Assembly: GCA_963849605.1 (NCBI GenBank)
Contig: CAWKHX010000017.1
Coordinates: 398,971-462,970, forward strand
Origin: DASPHG01 sp963849605
GTDB lineage: Bacteria; Actinomycetota; Thermoleophilia; Solirubrobacterales; Thermoleophilaceae
Reading direction: 5' to 3'
Length of the DNA: 64,000 nt
The stretch's first letter is position 1. Every line of letters starts with the position of its first letter. A program made the position numbers and the translations under genes. Below the pieces are notes generated by a model. The model was given only the letters and a program-made list of their open reading frames with translations. It was not told the origin of the DNA and searched no databases. Below, piece after piece: positions 25,428-35,600 of this stretch.

Positions 25428-25916
25428 CTATTTCTTGCCCGCGACAGCGGTCACGTAGGCCGCGACGGCCTCCGCATCCTCGCCCTCGAGCAGCCCAGCG
25501 GGCATCCGCTTCTGGCCCGTGCCGCCGATCTTGATGGCCTGCAGCACGCGCTCCTCGGTCATCTCGCCGATCTCGTCGAGGTTCGGCCCGGTGACGCCAT
25601 GGGCGTTCGCCGCGGCCAGTGTGTGGCAGGTGGCGCAGGTCTGGCGGAAGAGCTCCTGGCCCTCCTCCAGCTGGCTCGAGGCTTCCTCATGCTGGAGCGG
25701 CGGCGTGGCCCCCTCCGATGGCTCGCGATTAGCGATCACGAGGGCCGGAACGGCGAGGCCCAGCACCACATAGATCAGCACCATCGAGAAACGGAAGAAG
25801 CGCCCGCCCTTCGTGAGATAGGCCTCGCGCGCGTGCCCGGGCCCGCCCGAGAACGCGACGAATATGACGCCGATGCCCAGCAGGACGAACGGCGCGAGGA
25901 ATGCGACTACCTCCAT
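25428..25916 (-). CDS. Membrane-bound c-type cytochrome
   Basis: 162 residues. Two N-terminal membrane helices (FLAPFVLLGIGVIFVAFSG and FRFSMVLIYVVLGLAVPALVIA) anchor a C-terminal class I cytochrome c domain. The heme site is CATCH, preceded by GQELFRQ and followed by GPNLDEIG; the Met axial ligand is in KRMPAGLLEG. It faces the outside of the membrane and likely carries electrons in the respiratory chain. No oxidase genes are adjacent, so the partner is not known. Confidence 0.88.
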   Translation of the reverse strand: MEVVAFLAPFVLLGIGVIFVAFSGGPGHAREAYLTKGGRFFRFSMVLIYVVLGLAVPALVIANREPSEGATPPLQHEEASSQLEEGQELFRQTCATCHTLAAANAHGVTGPNLDEIGEMTEERVLQAIKIGGTGQKRMPAGLLEGEDAEAVAAYVTAVAGKK

Positions 25917-25955
25917 CGGGCGGGCATCGTATCCCGCGGGAGCGGCGGCTAGCCG

Positions 25956-26381
25956 TCAGGCGCCCGCTGCGGCCTCGCGCCTGGCACGCTTCCAGCTGCC
26001 GAAGGCCGTGAAGACGTCGGCCAGCTCCGGCAGCGTCGGGTCAGCCGAGGCGTGCTGCTGGTAGTCGACCATCAGGAGCCGCTCCGGCCGCGATCCGAGC
26101 TCGGCCGCGACCGTGCGGATCGCCTCGCACACCTCCTCGGGGGACGCCGTCTCGGAGTCGTCTCGCTTCGCGCGGTGGGCGAACACCCCGGCGGCGGTCC
26201 CGCGTGCGCCCGGGCTCGCGTCAGCCGTGGGCTTGCCGCGTCCCTCGCCGATCAGCAGGCGGCAGTGCGGGCAGGGCCTGGGGGCTGGAGGCCAGTCGGG
26301 CCCGACGTCGCTTTCGATCAGCAGGAAGCAATGCGGGCAGAAGGCCTCGAGCGTGACGTCGTTCGTGACTGAGCGTGCCAT
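25956..26381 (-). CDS. Zinc-ribbon protein with helix-turn-helix-like tail
   Basis: 141 residues; ATG preceded by a good Shine-Dalgarno (GGAGGGG). The N-terminus has two CPHC knuckles 23 residues apart (FCPHCFLLIES and PCPHCRLLIGEG), a four-Cys zinc ribbon. The C-terminal 60 residues (PEEVCEAIRTVAAELGSRP, MVDYQQHAS, DVFTAFGSWKRARREA) resemble the small HTH domain found next to homing endonucleases, where FGSW is a recurrent phrase. A nucleic-acid-binding role is likely; the target is unknown. Confidence 0.65.
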   Translation of the reverse strand: MARSVTNDVTLEAFCPHCFLLIESDVGPDWPPAPRPCPHCRLLIGEGRGKPTADASPGARGTAAGVFAHRAKRDDSETASPEEVCEAIRTVAAELGSRPERLLMVDYQQHASADPTLPELADVFTAFGSWKRARREAAAGA

Positions 26382-26467
26382 GACCCCTCCGGTCCCAGAG
26401 AGGGCTTGGGTCGTACCCCCCTGGTCCCAATAAGTGGTTGCCGCTATGCGGCTGGTGTAAACCCGCG

Positions 26468-27514
26468 CTAGGCAGCGAGCGCCTGGAGCTCGCGCTCCTC
26501 GGCCAGCTTGCGCAGGGCGCGGCGCTCGAGCTTCCGCACGCCCTCGGGCGAGAGCCCGGTGCGGTTCGCGACCTCGCGCAGCGGCAGCGGATCGCCGCCG
26601 CCGATGCCGAAGCGCAGCTCGATGATCTCGCGCGCGCTCGGGTCCAGCCCGTTGAGGGCGCGGCGGATCGACTGCTCCTCGAGCGCGAGCGCGACCTCCT
26701 CGAGCGGGCCGGGGCCGTCGGCAGGGATCAGCGAGCCGAGCTCGGTCTCCCCCTCCTCCCCGACCGGCGTCTCGAGGCTGACCGGGACGCGCTCGGCCGA
26801 GCGCAGCTCCTCGATCTTCTCGGGCTCAAGGTCGACGTACTTCGCCAGCTCCTCGATCGTCGGGTCGCGGCCGATCTCGGCGGCCAGGCGGCGCTCGGCC
26901 GTCCGCACGCGCGTCAACTCCTGCGCGATGTGCACCGGCAGCCGCACGGTGCGCGAGTGGTGCTGGAGCCCGCGCTGCATCGCCTGGCGGATCCACCACG
27001 TCGCATACGTGGAGAACTTGAAGCCGCGGCGGTAGTCGAACTTCTCGACGGCGCGGATCAGGCCGAGGATGCCCTCCTGGATCAGGTCGAGGAAGGGAAG
27101 CCCGAGGCCGCGGTAGCGCTTGGCGTTCGAGACGACGAGCCGCAGGTTCGACTCGATCATCCGGTCCTTGGCGCGCTGGTCGCCCCGCTCTATGCGCTTG
27201 GCCAGCTCGATCTCCTCCACCGCGGTGAGCAGCGCGCGCTGCGAGATGTCGCGCAGGAAGAGTTGGAGCGAGTCGCTCGTGGCCTCTGCGATCGCGGCCG
27301 CGTGCAAGGCCGTCGCGGGCTCTTCGGTCTTGCGGGCCGCGTCGAGCACTTCGATGCCGCGCCGCTCGGCCTCGGCGTAGAACGCGTCGAGCGCGCCCTC
27401 CTCGAGCTCGAGCTCCTCGACGGCCGCGGCGATCTCCCCGAATTCGAGGGTGCCGTGGTCCTCTCCCTTGTGGAGGAGCGCGTCGAGCGTGGGGTGTCCA
27501 GAAAAACCGGCCAT
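26468..27514 (-). CDS. Sigma-70 family RNA polymerase sigma factor (primary type)
   Basis: 348 residues from ATG 27514. An acidic region 1.1-like N-terminus (about 1-85) is followed by region 1.2 (DSLQLFLRDISQRALL), region 2 (NLRLVVSNAKRYRGLGLPFL, DLIQEGILGLIRAVEKFDY, RGFKFSTYATWWIRQAM), region 3 (HSRTVRLPVHIAQEL) and region 4 (REIIELRFG, REVANRTGLSPEGVRKLERRAL). The set is that of a group 1/2 sigma factor recognising -35/-10 housekeeping promoters. Whether it is the essential RpoD/SigA or a close paralogue cannot be told from this window. Divergent from the acylase gene. Confidence 0.92.
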   Translation of the reverse strand: MAGFSGHPTLDALLHKGEDHGTLEFGEIAAAVEELELEEGALDAFYAEAERRGIEVLDAARKTEEPATALHAAAIAEATSDSLQLFLRDISQRALLTAVEEIELAKRIERGDQRAKDRMIESNLRLVVSNAKRYRGLGLPFLDLIQEGILGLIRAVEKFDYRRGFKFSTYATWWIRQAMQRGLQHHSRTVRLPVHIAQELTRVRTAERRLAAEIGRDPTIEELAKYVDLEPEKIEELRSAERVPVSLETPVGEEGETELGSLIPADGPGPLEEVALALEEQSIRRALNGLDPSAREIIELRFGIGGGDPLPLREVANRTGLSPEGVRKLERRALRKLAEERELQALAA

Positions 27515-27631
27515 GCGAGCCTGAGTCCCCAGGATAGGCACACGCGTAACGCGCGCAAGCCCTCGAACGCGCCTGACCCCCTGTCGCCGGCTGCCGCATC
27601 CGGAAATTGCTGCCTCTACGCTACGCGGCGG

Positions 27632-29983
27632 ATGAGGTGGGGACTTGCCACGGCCGCGTGCTGTCTGCTCGCGGCGCCGACTGCCGCGGCCGAGGTGAAG
27701 CGCGCGGAGAGCATCATGCCGCCCGGGCAGAGCGGGTTCGTCTCGGCGCCGTGCCTACTCGACAGCTCGGCGTGTGATCCGCACCTCACAGACCAGATCT
27801 CGCCGTTCGTCGACTTCGAGTACAAGAATTCGATGCTCGGCCAGCCCGGCGTCGAGGAGACGCCGAAGGCCGGGGTGCGGATCACCCGCGACGAGTACGG
27901 CGTCCCGAGCATCTACGGCGACACCGAGGACGACATGTGGTGGGGCATGGGCTATGCGATCGCCCAGGACCGCCTGTTCCAGATCGAGGCCTTCAGGCGC
28001 GCCACCACCGGCACGCTGTCCGAGATCCTCGGCAAGGCGGCACTCGAGGACGACATCGTCGCCCGGCGCGACTTCTACACACGCGCTGAGCGCGAGCAGA
28101 TGGTCGAGAGCCTGCCCGGCGATCTGCGCACGCGCTGGCAGCAGTACGCCGACGGCGTCAACGCGTGGATCGACGAGGTGAACTCCGACCCGAGCAAGGT
28201 GCCGGCCGAGTACGCGGCGCTCGGGACCATGCCCGAGCACCTCCAGGTCCACGAGATGGCGGCGATCGGCATCTACCTGGCGCGCACCACCCCGAGCGAC
28301 GACGGCGAGGAGCTGGCGAACCTCGAGGGCTTCCAGGCCGTCGGGCCGAAGACCTTCAACCGCGTCTTCCCGCTGCGCACGCCCGGACAGTGGGGAACGG
28401 TGCCGCGCCGCCAGGGCCTCTTCCCCTCCCGGCCCGGCATGACGAGGAAGAACGAGCGGAAGGCGTTCAAGCGCTCGTCGCGCTACGCCAAGCGGCTGCC
28501 GCTGCCGCAGAAGGAGGAGGCGTCCGCGTCGGGCTCGTCCACGCTTGCCCGCTTCTTCCCCTCGCTCGCCGGCTCGAAGATGTGGGCGATGCGGAAGCTC
28601 GGCCACGCGTGGCTCGGGACGGGGCCGCAGCTCGGCTTCGTGATGCCCGAGCGCCTCGTCGAGATCGAGCTTCACTCCCCCAGCCTGAACGTGCGCGGCA
28701 CGACGGCCGCCGGCGCGCCGGTGATCGGGATCGGCCACAACGAGCACGTCGCCTGGGGCGTGACGAGCGGGCTCGGCGACGAGGACGACCTGTACGCCGA
28801 GCAGCTCGTGGGCGACGAGGGCTACCGCTTCCGCGGCGAGACGAGGGATATGGAGTGCCGCGACGAGACGTTCACCTACCGCCCGCCCCCCGCCGACTTC
28901 CTCGCGCTACTCGACCTCGAGGTCCCCGACACGAGCAGCGGCAGCGCCACCGAGCGAATCTGCCGCACCGTCCACGGCCCGGTCCAGGAGGTCGTGAAGG
29001 ACGACGGGGTCGCCTACGCGCGCCGCTACGCGATCTGGAAGCGCGAGGTCGGCACGATCGTCGGCTTGGACGCGGTCAACCGCGCGTCGTCGATCGAGGA
29101 CGTCGACGCGGCCGCAGACAAGCTGACCTGGAATGAGAACCTGCTGGCCGCCGACGACCGCGGCGACATCGGCTACTGGAACCCCGGCCTCCTCCCGCTG
29201 CGGTCGAAGCGCTGGGACGAGCGGCTCCCCTTCCCCGGCACGGGCAGCGCGGAGTGGAAGGGCCTGCTCCCGCCCGACGACCGCCCGCAGGTGATCAACC
29301 CGAGCCAGGGCTATCTCGCGAACTGGAACAACCCGCCGTCGTTCGGCTCGACGAACGGCGACGGCCCCGCGAAGGAGCGCACGATCGGGCCCTTCCACCG
29401 CGGCAAGTTCCTGTCTCGCATCGTCGGTCGCGTCTACCGCCGCGGGCCGAGCTTCGACGGGCTGGTGGCGATCGACCGCATGAGCGGTACGCACGCGCAG
29501 CAGCGCATGCTCTCGACCCGCAGGCTGAAGCGCGCTGCACGCGGGGCGCGCGGCGACGCCAAGGTCGTGCTCGGCGCGGTTCTGGCCTGGAACGGCGACT
29601 ATGCGACCGCCGACTCCGACGGCAAGGTGCCGCCCGGTGTCGCCGCCTGGGACGCGTTCTGCGCAGGCGCGCAGAAGGTCGCGACCGGCCGCTACCCCGA
29701 CGGGGTCAGCCGACTCGGACACAGCGCCGGCGGGTCGCACCTCCAGGAGTGCTCGACGCTCGAGGCGTTCGGTCTCCGCACGCTGAAGCGGCGCGGCTAC
29801 CGCAAGGCGGCCGTCGCGGCGATGGCGGAGCTCGAGAAGGAGTTCGGCTCGAAGGACGCCGACGCGTGGAAGATCGACCGGCCCACATATCCGGCCGGGT
29901 CTGAGGGCGGCGGGACCTTCCCCGAGCCGTTCCCGTTCTTCGACCGCGGGACGTGGACCGAGCTGACCGAGCTCGCGCCCTAG
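27632..29983 (+). CDS. Secreted penicillin acylase-type Ntn amidohydrolase
   Basis: 783 residues from ATG 27632 with a signal peptide (LATAACCLLAAPTAAA). The precursor shows the penicillin-amidase layout: alpha part with VRITRDEYGVPSIYGDTEDD and GYAIAQDRLFQIEAFRR, a spacer, then the autocleavage site before Ser in AGSKMWAM, and beta-part blocks GIGHNEHVAWGVTSG and the Asn region LTWNENLLAADDRGDIGYW. The mature enzyme would hydrolyse an amide (beta-lactam side chain, acyl-homoserine lactone or another N-acyl compound); the substrate is unknown. Overlaps the SnoaL gene tail-to-tail by 4 bases. Confidence 0.88.
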   Translation: MRWGLATAACCLLAAPTAAAEVKRAESIMPPGQSGFVSAPCLLDSSACDPHLTDQISPFVDFEYKNSMLGQPGVEETPKAGVRITRDEYGVPSIYGDTEDDMWWGMGYAIAQDRLFQIEAFRRATTGTLSEILGKAALEDDIVARRDFYTRAEREQMVESLPGDLRTRWQQYADGVNAWIDEVNSDPSKVPAEYAALGTMPEHLQVHEMAAIGIYLARTTPSDDGEELANLEGFQAVGPKTFNRVFPLRTPGQWGTVPRRQGLFPSRPGMTRKNERKAFKRSSRYAKRLPLPQKEEASASGSSTLARFFPSLAGSKMWAMRKLGHAWLGTGPQLGFVMPERLVEIELHSPSLNVRGTTAAGAPVIGIGHNEHVAWGVTSGLGDEDDLYAEQLVGDEGYRFRGETRDMECRDETFTYRPPPADFLALLDLEVPDTSSGSATERICRTVHGPVQEVVKDDGVAYARRYAIWKREVGTIVGLDAVNRASSIEDVDAAADKLTWNENLLAADDRGDIGYWNPGLLPLRSKRWDERLPFPGTGSAEWKGLLPPDDRPQVINPSQGYLANWNNPPSFGSTNGDGPAKERTIGPFHRGKFLSRIVGRVYRRGPSFDGLVAIDRMSGTHAQQRMLSTRRLKRAARGARGDAKVVLGAVLAWNGDYATADSDGKVPPGVAAWDAFCAGAQKVATGRYPDGVSRLGHSAGGSHLQECSTLEAFGLRTLKRRGYRKAAVAAMAELEKEFGSKDADAWKIDRPTYPAGSEGGGTFPEPFPFFDRGTWTELTELAP

Positions 29984-30384
29984 TCGCGCAGCGCCGCGAG
30001 CGCCAGTTCGCGGTCGGCTTCGGTCGTCGAGAGGAGAACGTAGTGCTTGAGCCGACCGTCCTCGAGCGTCCACATACCGGTGAAGCCTGAGGAGATCTCC
30101 ATTCCACTGCCGCGGCCGCGCGAGCGGCCCTCGCCCAGGACGACGTAGCGGTCGCCCTCGCCGATGATCTCGTCGACCGTGAGCGTCACCTGCTCCCAGA
30201 CCTCGCGGCTCTCCGCGTGGAACTCGCGCAGGCCGTCATAGCCCTCGTAGACCTTCGGGTTGAAGACGCGCGCGTTCAGGTCGAGCACGACGTCCGGCGT
30301 GAACATCTCCTCGAGCTCCTCGTCGGGAGCCATGCCGTCGCTGTTGGTGAGAAAGGTCGCGCGGCGGACGAGCTCTTCGCTCAC
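29980..30384 (-). CDS. SnoaL-like (NTF2-fold) protein
   Basis: 134 residues from GTG 30384, overlapping the stop of the upstream enoyl-CoA hydratase-like gene (GTGA). NTF2/SnoaL cone fold: EELEEMFTPDVVLDLNARVFNPKVYEGYDGLREF, VTLTVDEIIGEGDRYVVLGEG, GFTGMWTLEDGRLKHYVLL. Proteins of this fold bind small hydrophobic ligands or act as cyclases or isomerases; none of the known catalytic patterns can be assigned. Very similar in pattern to the protein at 45438-45833. Confidence 0.75.
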   Translation of the reverse strand: MSEELVRRATFLTNSDGMAPDEELEEMFTPDVVLDLNARVFNPKVYEGYDGLREFHAESREVWEQVTLTVDEIIGEGDRYVVLGEGRSRGRGSGMEISSGFTGMWTLEDGRLKHYVLLSTTEADRELALAALRD

Positions 30385-31127
30385 GAGCGCAGGATGTTCG
30401 AGGCGGCGTCGGCGGTTTCGGCAGAGCCCGCGAAGCCCTCGAGCAGCGGGTCGGGCTGCGCCAGGGCGGCCTCGAGCACCGGGCCACGCAGCTGATGCTT
30501 CACCGTCGCGTAGGCCTCGCGCGGGAGCAGCGACAGGCCGCGCGCGACCTCGGTGGCCCGATGCAGCACCTCGTCGGGCTCGGCCACCTCGTCGAAGGCC
30601 CCCGCCTCGAGCGCCGTCTTCGCGTCCACGAGGTCGGCACCGAGAACGAGCCGCCGTGCCGCAGATGCATGGAGCTCTGCCCGCACGACCGCCATCGCGA
30701 CCGCGGGGTACCCGACACCCGCCTTGAGCTCGGTGACGCCGTACTTGCCGTCCGTTGAGCCGACGCGGTAATCGGCGCAGAGCGCAAGGATGAAGCCGCC
30801 CGCGATCGCGTGGCCGTTCACGGCGGCAACCACGGGTCGAGGGAAGGCGTACCAGCCGGCGAAGATCGCGTTGATCCCTTCGACCAGGCCGCGCTGGCCG
30901 TCCGCGTCGAGCGTCGGCGCGATCTTTAGGTCCAGACCTGCGGAAAAGAAACCCTCGCGGCCGGTCAGCACGACCGCCGCGGGCGGATCGGTGGCGAGCT
31001 CGTCGGCGACGCGGCGACCCTCCTCGAGCAGTTGCGGGTCCATCGCGTTCGCCGGCGGGCGATCGATCCGGACTATTGCGACGTCCTCGTCGCGCAGTAC
31101 GTGGAGATACGAGTAGGAGCCGGTCAG
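30381..31127 (-). CDS. Enoyl-CoA hydratase/isomerase family protein
   Basis: About 248 residues. Crotonase-fold blocks: VAIVRIDRPPANAMDPQLL, FFSAGLDLKIAP (oxyanion loop), AAVNGHAIAGGFILALCADYRV, and YGVTELKAGVGYPAVAMAV with a Glu where catalytic acids lie. No ATG/GTG/TTG exists in frame at the N-terminus; a CTG at 31127 overlaps the gltD stop (CTGA), mirroring the ATGA/GTGA couplings seen elsewhere here, and is taken as the start. Acts on an acyl-CoA; the exact reaction is unknown. Confidence 0.8.
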   Translation of the reverse strand: MTGSYSYLHVLRDEDVAIVRIDRPPANAMDPQLLEEGRRVADELATDPPAAVVLTGREGFFSAGLDLKIAPTLDADGQRGLVEGINAIFAGWYAFPRPVVAAVNGHAIAGGFILALCADYRVGSTDGKYGVTELKAGVGYPAVAMAVVRAELHASAARRLVLGADLVDAKTALEAGAFDEVAEPDEVLHRATEVARGLSLLPREAYATVKHQLRGPVLEAALAQPDPLLEGFAGSAETADAASNILRS

Positions 31128-32587
31128 CGGTTCGTCGCCGCCAGTAGGTCGACGAGATCCGCTCCTTCGGCCTCGTGCCCGATTCCGTGGAGCCAGCGAT
31201 CGACGCCGCGCGCGCACTGGCGCCCCTCGTTGATGCCCCACACGATCAGCGACTGCCCGCGGCGCGCGTCGCCCGCCGCGAACACGCCGGGCACGGAGCT
31301 CATGTAGTCGGGCTCCGGCGCGTCCACGTTCCCGCGGCCGTCGAGCGCGACGCCCAGCTGCTGGACCACGCCGTCCTGCTGCGGGTGCAGGAAGCCCATC
31401 GCGAGCAGGGCGAGGTCGCAGTCGATCGAGAACTCCGAGCCCTCGATCTTCTCGAACGACGGCGGCGCAGCGACCCGGTGGCCGTGGAGCCGCTTGACCT
31501 TCCCGTCCTCGCCCTCGAAGTGCGTGGTCATCACGCTGAAGTCGCGCTCGCCGCCCTCCTCGTGCGCGCCCGAGGTGCGCATGATGAGCGGCCACTGCGG
31601 CCACGGCGTCAGGTCATCGGGGCGAGTGTCCGGCGGCTGCGGCAGGAGCTCGAGCTGCGTGACCGACTTCAGGTCCTCGCGGTGTGAGTTACCAAGGCAG
31701 TCCGCGCCCGTATCGCCGCCGCCGATGATCACCACGTGCTTGCCGGCGGCCGTGATCGGCGTGCCGTCCGCGTACTCGCCCGCGACCCAGCGGTTGCGCA
31801 TCTCGAGGTAGTCCATCGCGAAGTGAACGCCGTCGAGCTCACGCCCGGGGACGGGCAGGTCGCGCGGAATCGTGGAGCCGATCGCGAGCACGACCGCGTC
31901 GAACTGCTCGCGCAGCTCGTCGCCCGTGATGTCCTCGCCCACGTTCACGCCGCAGCGAAGCTCGACGCCCTCCTCGACCATCTGGTCGACGCGCCGCTGG
32001 ACGATCCACTTCTCGAGCTTGAAGTCGGGGACGCCGAAGCGCAGCAGCCCGCCCGCGTGCGTGTTCCGCTCGAATAGCGTGACCGTGTGCCCGAAGCGGT
32101 TCAGCTCCTGGGCGGCGGCCAGCCCGGCGGGACCGGACCCGATGACCGCGACCGACTTGCCGCTGCGCGCCGCGGGCGGCTCCGGCTTGACCCAGCCCTC
32201 CTCCCACGCGCGGTCGATGATCGACTGCTCGATCTGCTTGATCGTTACCGCGTCGTCGTTGATGTCGAGCACGCACGACGCCTCGCACGGGGCCGGGCAG
32301 ATGCGCCCGGTGAACTCGGGGAAGTTGTTCGTGGCGTGGAGCGCCCGGATCGCCTCCGGCCAGCGGTCGCGGTAGACGAGGTCGTTCCAGTCCGGGATCA
32401 GGTTCCCGAGCGGACAGCCGTCGTGGCAGAACGGGATGCCGCAGTCCATGCAGCGCGCGCCCTGCTCGCGCAGGACCGGGTCCTCCGCCGGGAACACGTA
32501 CTCCTTGAAGTCGCCCACGCGCTCCGGGATCGGGCGCTTGCGCCCGTTCACACGGTGGATCTTCATGAAGCCGCCCAGCTCACCCAT
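31124..32587 (-). CDS. gltD: Glutamate synthase (NADPH) small subunit
   Basis: 487 residues; the conserved start MKIHRV at 32566 is an alternative. N-terminal Cys clusters for [4Fe-4S] centres (ARCMDCGIPFCHDGCPLGN and GRICPAPCEASCVL), FAD Rossmann motif VIGSGPAGLAAAQEL, and NADPH-binding motif VIIGGGDTGADCLG. It feeds electrons from NADPH to the large subunit, which makes two glutamates from glutamine and 2-oxoglutarate. It follows gltB after 15 bp, the usual operon order. Confidence 0.95.
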   Translation of the reverse strand: MGELGGFMKIHRVNGRKRPIPERVGDFKEYVFPAEDPVLREQGARCMDCGIPFCHDGCPLGNLIPDWNDLVYRDRWPEAIRALHATNNFPEFTGRICPAPCEASCVLDINDDAVTIKQIEQSIIDRAWEEGWVKPEPPAARSGKSVAVIGSGPAGLAAAQELNRFGHTVTLFERNTHAGGLLRFGVPDFKLEKWIVQRRVDQMVEEGVELRCGVNVGEDITGDELREQFDAVVLAIGSTIPRDLPVPGRELDGVHFAMDYLEMRNRWVAGEYADGTPITAAGKHVVIIGGGDTGADCLGNSHREDLKSVTQLELLPQPPDTRPDDLTPWPQWPLIMRTSGAHEEGGERDFSVMTTHFEGEDGKVKRLHGHRVAAPPSFEKIEGSEFSIDCDLALLAMGFLHPQQDGVVQQLGVALDGRGNVDAPEPDYMSSVPGVFAAGDARRGQSLIVWGINEGRQCARGVDRWLHGIGHEAEGADLVDLLAATNR

Positions 32588-32602
32588 GATGCGCCTCGCG
32601 GC

Positions 32603-35600
32603 TTACCCCTGTGCGGGGATCGCCTGCTCCTCGATGCCGCCGGCGACCGCCGCGGCCATCGCTCCGTCCTGCGCGATCGCCGCGCGCTCGGCGGCCTCGC
32701 GTAGGACCCGCTTGTAGTCGCGCGGGAAGACCTTCACCCACGAGCCGCGCAGCTTGTCCCACTCGGCGAGCGCGCGCTCGGCCACCGGTGAGGCGGTGCG
32801 CGCGGCGTGCTCCATGACGAACGCGCGGATCTCCTCGAAGTCGGCCTCGGTCGGCTCCTCGAGGTCGACGAGCTCCATGTTGCAGCGCTCGGGGAACACG
32901 CCCTCCTCGTCGAGCACGAACGCGAGGCCGCCCGACATGCCGGCGGCGAAGTTGCGCCCGGTGGCGCCGAGCACGATCACGCGCCCGCCGGTCATGTACT
33001 CGCAGCCGTGGTCGCCGACGCCCTCGACGACGGTGTGAACGCCCGAGTTGCGCACGCAGAAGCGCTCACCGGCGAGCCCGCGGAAGAACGCCTTGCCGCT
33101 GGTTGCGCCGTAGAGGACGGTGTTGCCGATGATCACGTTCTCCTCGGCGACGAACGCGGCGCCCTCCGGCGGGCGGACGGCCATGACACCGCCTGACATC
33201 CCCTTGCCGGTGTAGTCGTTCGCGTCACCCCAGAGCGTGAGGCTCACGCCCGACGCGAGCCAGGCGCCGAAGCTCTGGCCGGCCGAGCCGTGCAGCGTGA
33301 CCTCGATCGTGTCCTCCGGCAGGCCCTCCTCGCCGTAGCGGCGCGCAATCTCGCCGGACAGGATCCCGCCGATCGCGCGGTGCTTGTTCTGGCAGGCGAT
33401 GTCGATGTGCACACGCTCGCCGCGCTCGAGCGCCGGCTCGGCCTGGCGGATGATCTCGTGGTCGAGGTGGTCGTCGAGGACCGGGTCCTGCGGGCGCACC
33501 CGGCGCCGCGGCCACTCGGGCGGGCAGTCCGGCTGAGCGAGCAGGTGCGTCAGGTCGACGCCGCGCGCCTTCCAGTGGTGGATCGCCTCCTGGGCCTCGA
33601 GCATGTCGGTGCGGCCGATCATGTCCTCGAACTTCGTGAAGCCCATCTGCGCCATGTGGCGGCGCACCTCCTCGGCCACGAAGAAGAAGAAGTTGACGAC
33701 GTGCTCCGGCTCACCGTTGAACTTCTTGATCAGGTCGGGGTCCTGCGTCGCGATGCCGACCGGGCAGGTGTTCAGGTGGCAGGCGCGCATCATGATGCAG
33801 CCCATCGTGATCAGCGGAGCGGTGGCGAAGCCCATCTCCTCCGCGCCGAGCAGCGCGGCGATCACGACGTCGCGGCCGGTCTTCATCTGGCCGTCCGTCT
33901 GCACGATGATCCGGTCGCGCAACTTGTTGAGCACGAGCGTCTGCTGCGTCTCGGCCAGGCCGATCTCCCACGGCACGCCGGCCGACTGGATCGAGCTGAC
34001 CGGCGACGCGCCGGTGCCGCCGTCATGGCCTGCGATCACGACGTGGTCCGAGTTCGCCTTGGCGACGCCCGCGGCGACGGTGCCGACGCCGACCTCGGCG
34101 ACGAGCTTGACCGACACGCTGCCCTCCGGGTTCGCGGTCCGGAGGTCGTAGATCAGCTGCTTGAGGTCCTCGATCGAGTAGATGTCGTGGTGCGGCGGCG
34201 GCGAGATCAGGCCCACGCCCGGCGTCGAGTGGCGGATCTTTCCGATGTAGTCGTCGACCTTGTGACCGGGCAGCTGGCCGCCCTCGCCCGGCTTCGCGCC
34301 CTGGGCGATCTTGATCTGCATCTGGTCCGAGTTGACGAGGTAGTGCGCGGTCACGCCGAACCGGCCCGACGCGACCTGCTTGATCGCCGAGCGGCGGAAA
34401 TCGCCGTTCGGGTCGCGCACGTAGCGGCGGGCGTCCTCCCCGCCCTCGCCCGTGTTCGACTTGCCGCCCAGGCGGTTCATCGCGATCGCGAGCGTCTCGT
34501 GCGCGATCGACGAGATCGATCCGAGCGACATCGCGCCGGTCGAGAAGCGCTTGACGATCTCGCTGGCCGGTTCGACCTCATCGATCGGGACCGGCGTTGC
34601 GCCGTCCCTGATCTTCAGGAGGCCGCGCAGCGTCATCCGCGCGCGCGACTCGTCGTTGACGCGCTTCGAGAACTCGTCGTAGGACTCCCGCCCGCCGTGA
34701 CGGACCGCGTTCTGGACGAGCGCGATCGTCTCGGGGTTCCACTGGTGCCGCTCGCCGAACCGGCGCCACTGGTGCACCCCGCCGACCGGTAGCCGCGTCG
34801 CGGTCTCCGGGTACGCGCGCCGGTGCCGCGCGAGCGCCTCGATCGCCAGCTCGTCGATGCCGATGCCGCCGATGCGCGACGTCGTGTGCGTGAAGTACTG
34901 GTCGATCAGCTCGTTGTTGAGGCCGACCGCCTCGAAGATCTGGGCGCCGGCGTACGAGCGCACGGTCGAGATCCCCATCTTCGAGATCGTCTTGAGGATG
35001 CCCTTGCCCATCGACGTGACGTAGTTCTGCTCGGCCTCGTCCGCCGACTCAATCCCCGGCAGGAGCCCCTGGTCGAACATGTCGCGCAGCGTCTCGAGCG
35101 CGAGATAGGGGTTGACCGCGCTGGCGCCGTAGCCGAGCAGGCAGCAGATGTGGTGCACCTCGCGCGGCTCCGCGGACTCGACCACGAGCCCGGTCTGCAA
35201 GCGCGTGCCCTCGCGGACGAGGTGGTGGTGGATGCCTGCAGTGGCGAGCAGTGCCGGGATCGGTGCGCGCTCGGCGCCGGCGGCGCGGTCGGAGATGACG
35301 ATGATGTTGTCGCCCCTCGCGATCAGCTCTGACGACTCGCGGCAGAGGCGCTCCATCGCACGCGCCATCCCCTCCGGTCCCTCCTCGACCGGCCACGTCG
35401 CGTCGAGCACGTCGGCCGAGAAGACGTGGTGGTCGACCTGCTTCAGCTTCTCGATCTCGAAGTTGCGGAGCAGCGGCTGCCCGATGACGAGCTGGTGCGC
35501 GTGCTTTGGTGAGGACTCGAACAGGTTCGCCTGCGGCCCGACCGCGGTCTCGAGGCTCATCACCACCCGTTCGCGGATCGGGTCGATCGGCGGGTTCGTG

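Noticed and set aside
26438..27631. N-terminal extension of the acylase frame by about 400 codons
   Set aside because: It is antisense to the sigma factor gene; the signal peptide at 27632 gives a normal acylase start.
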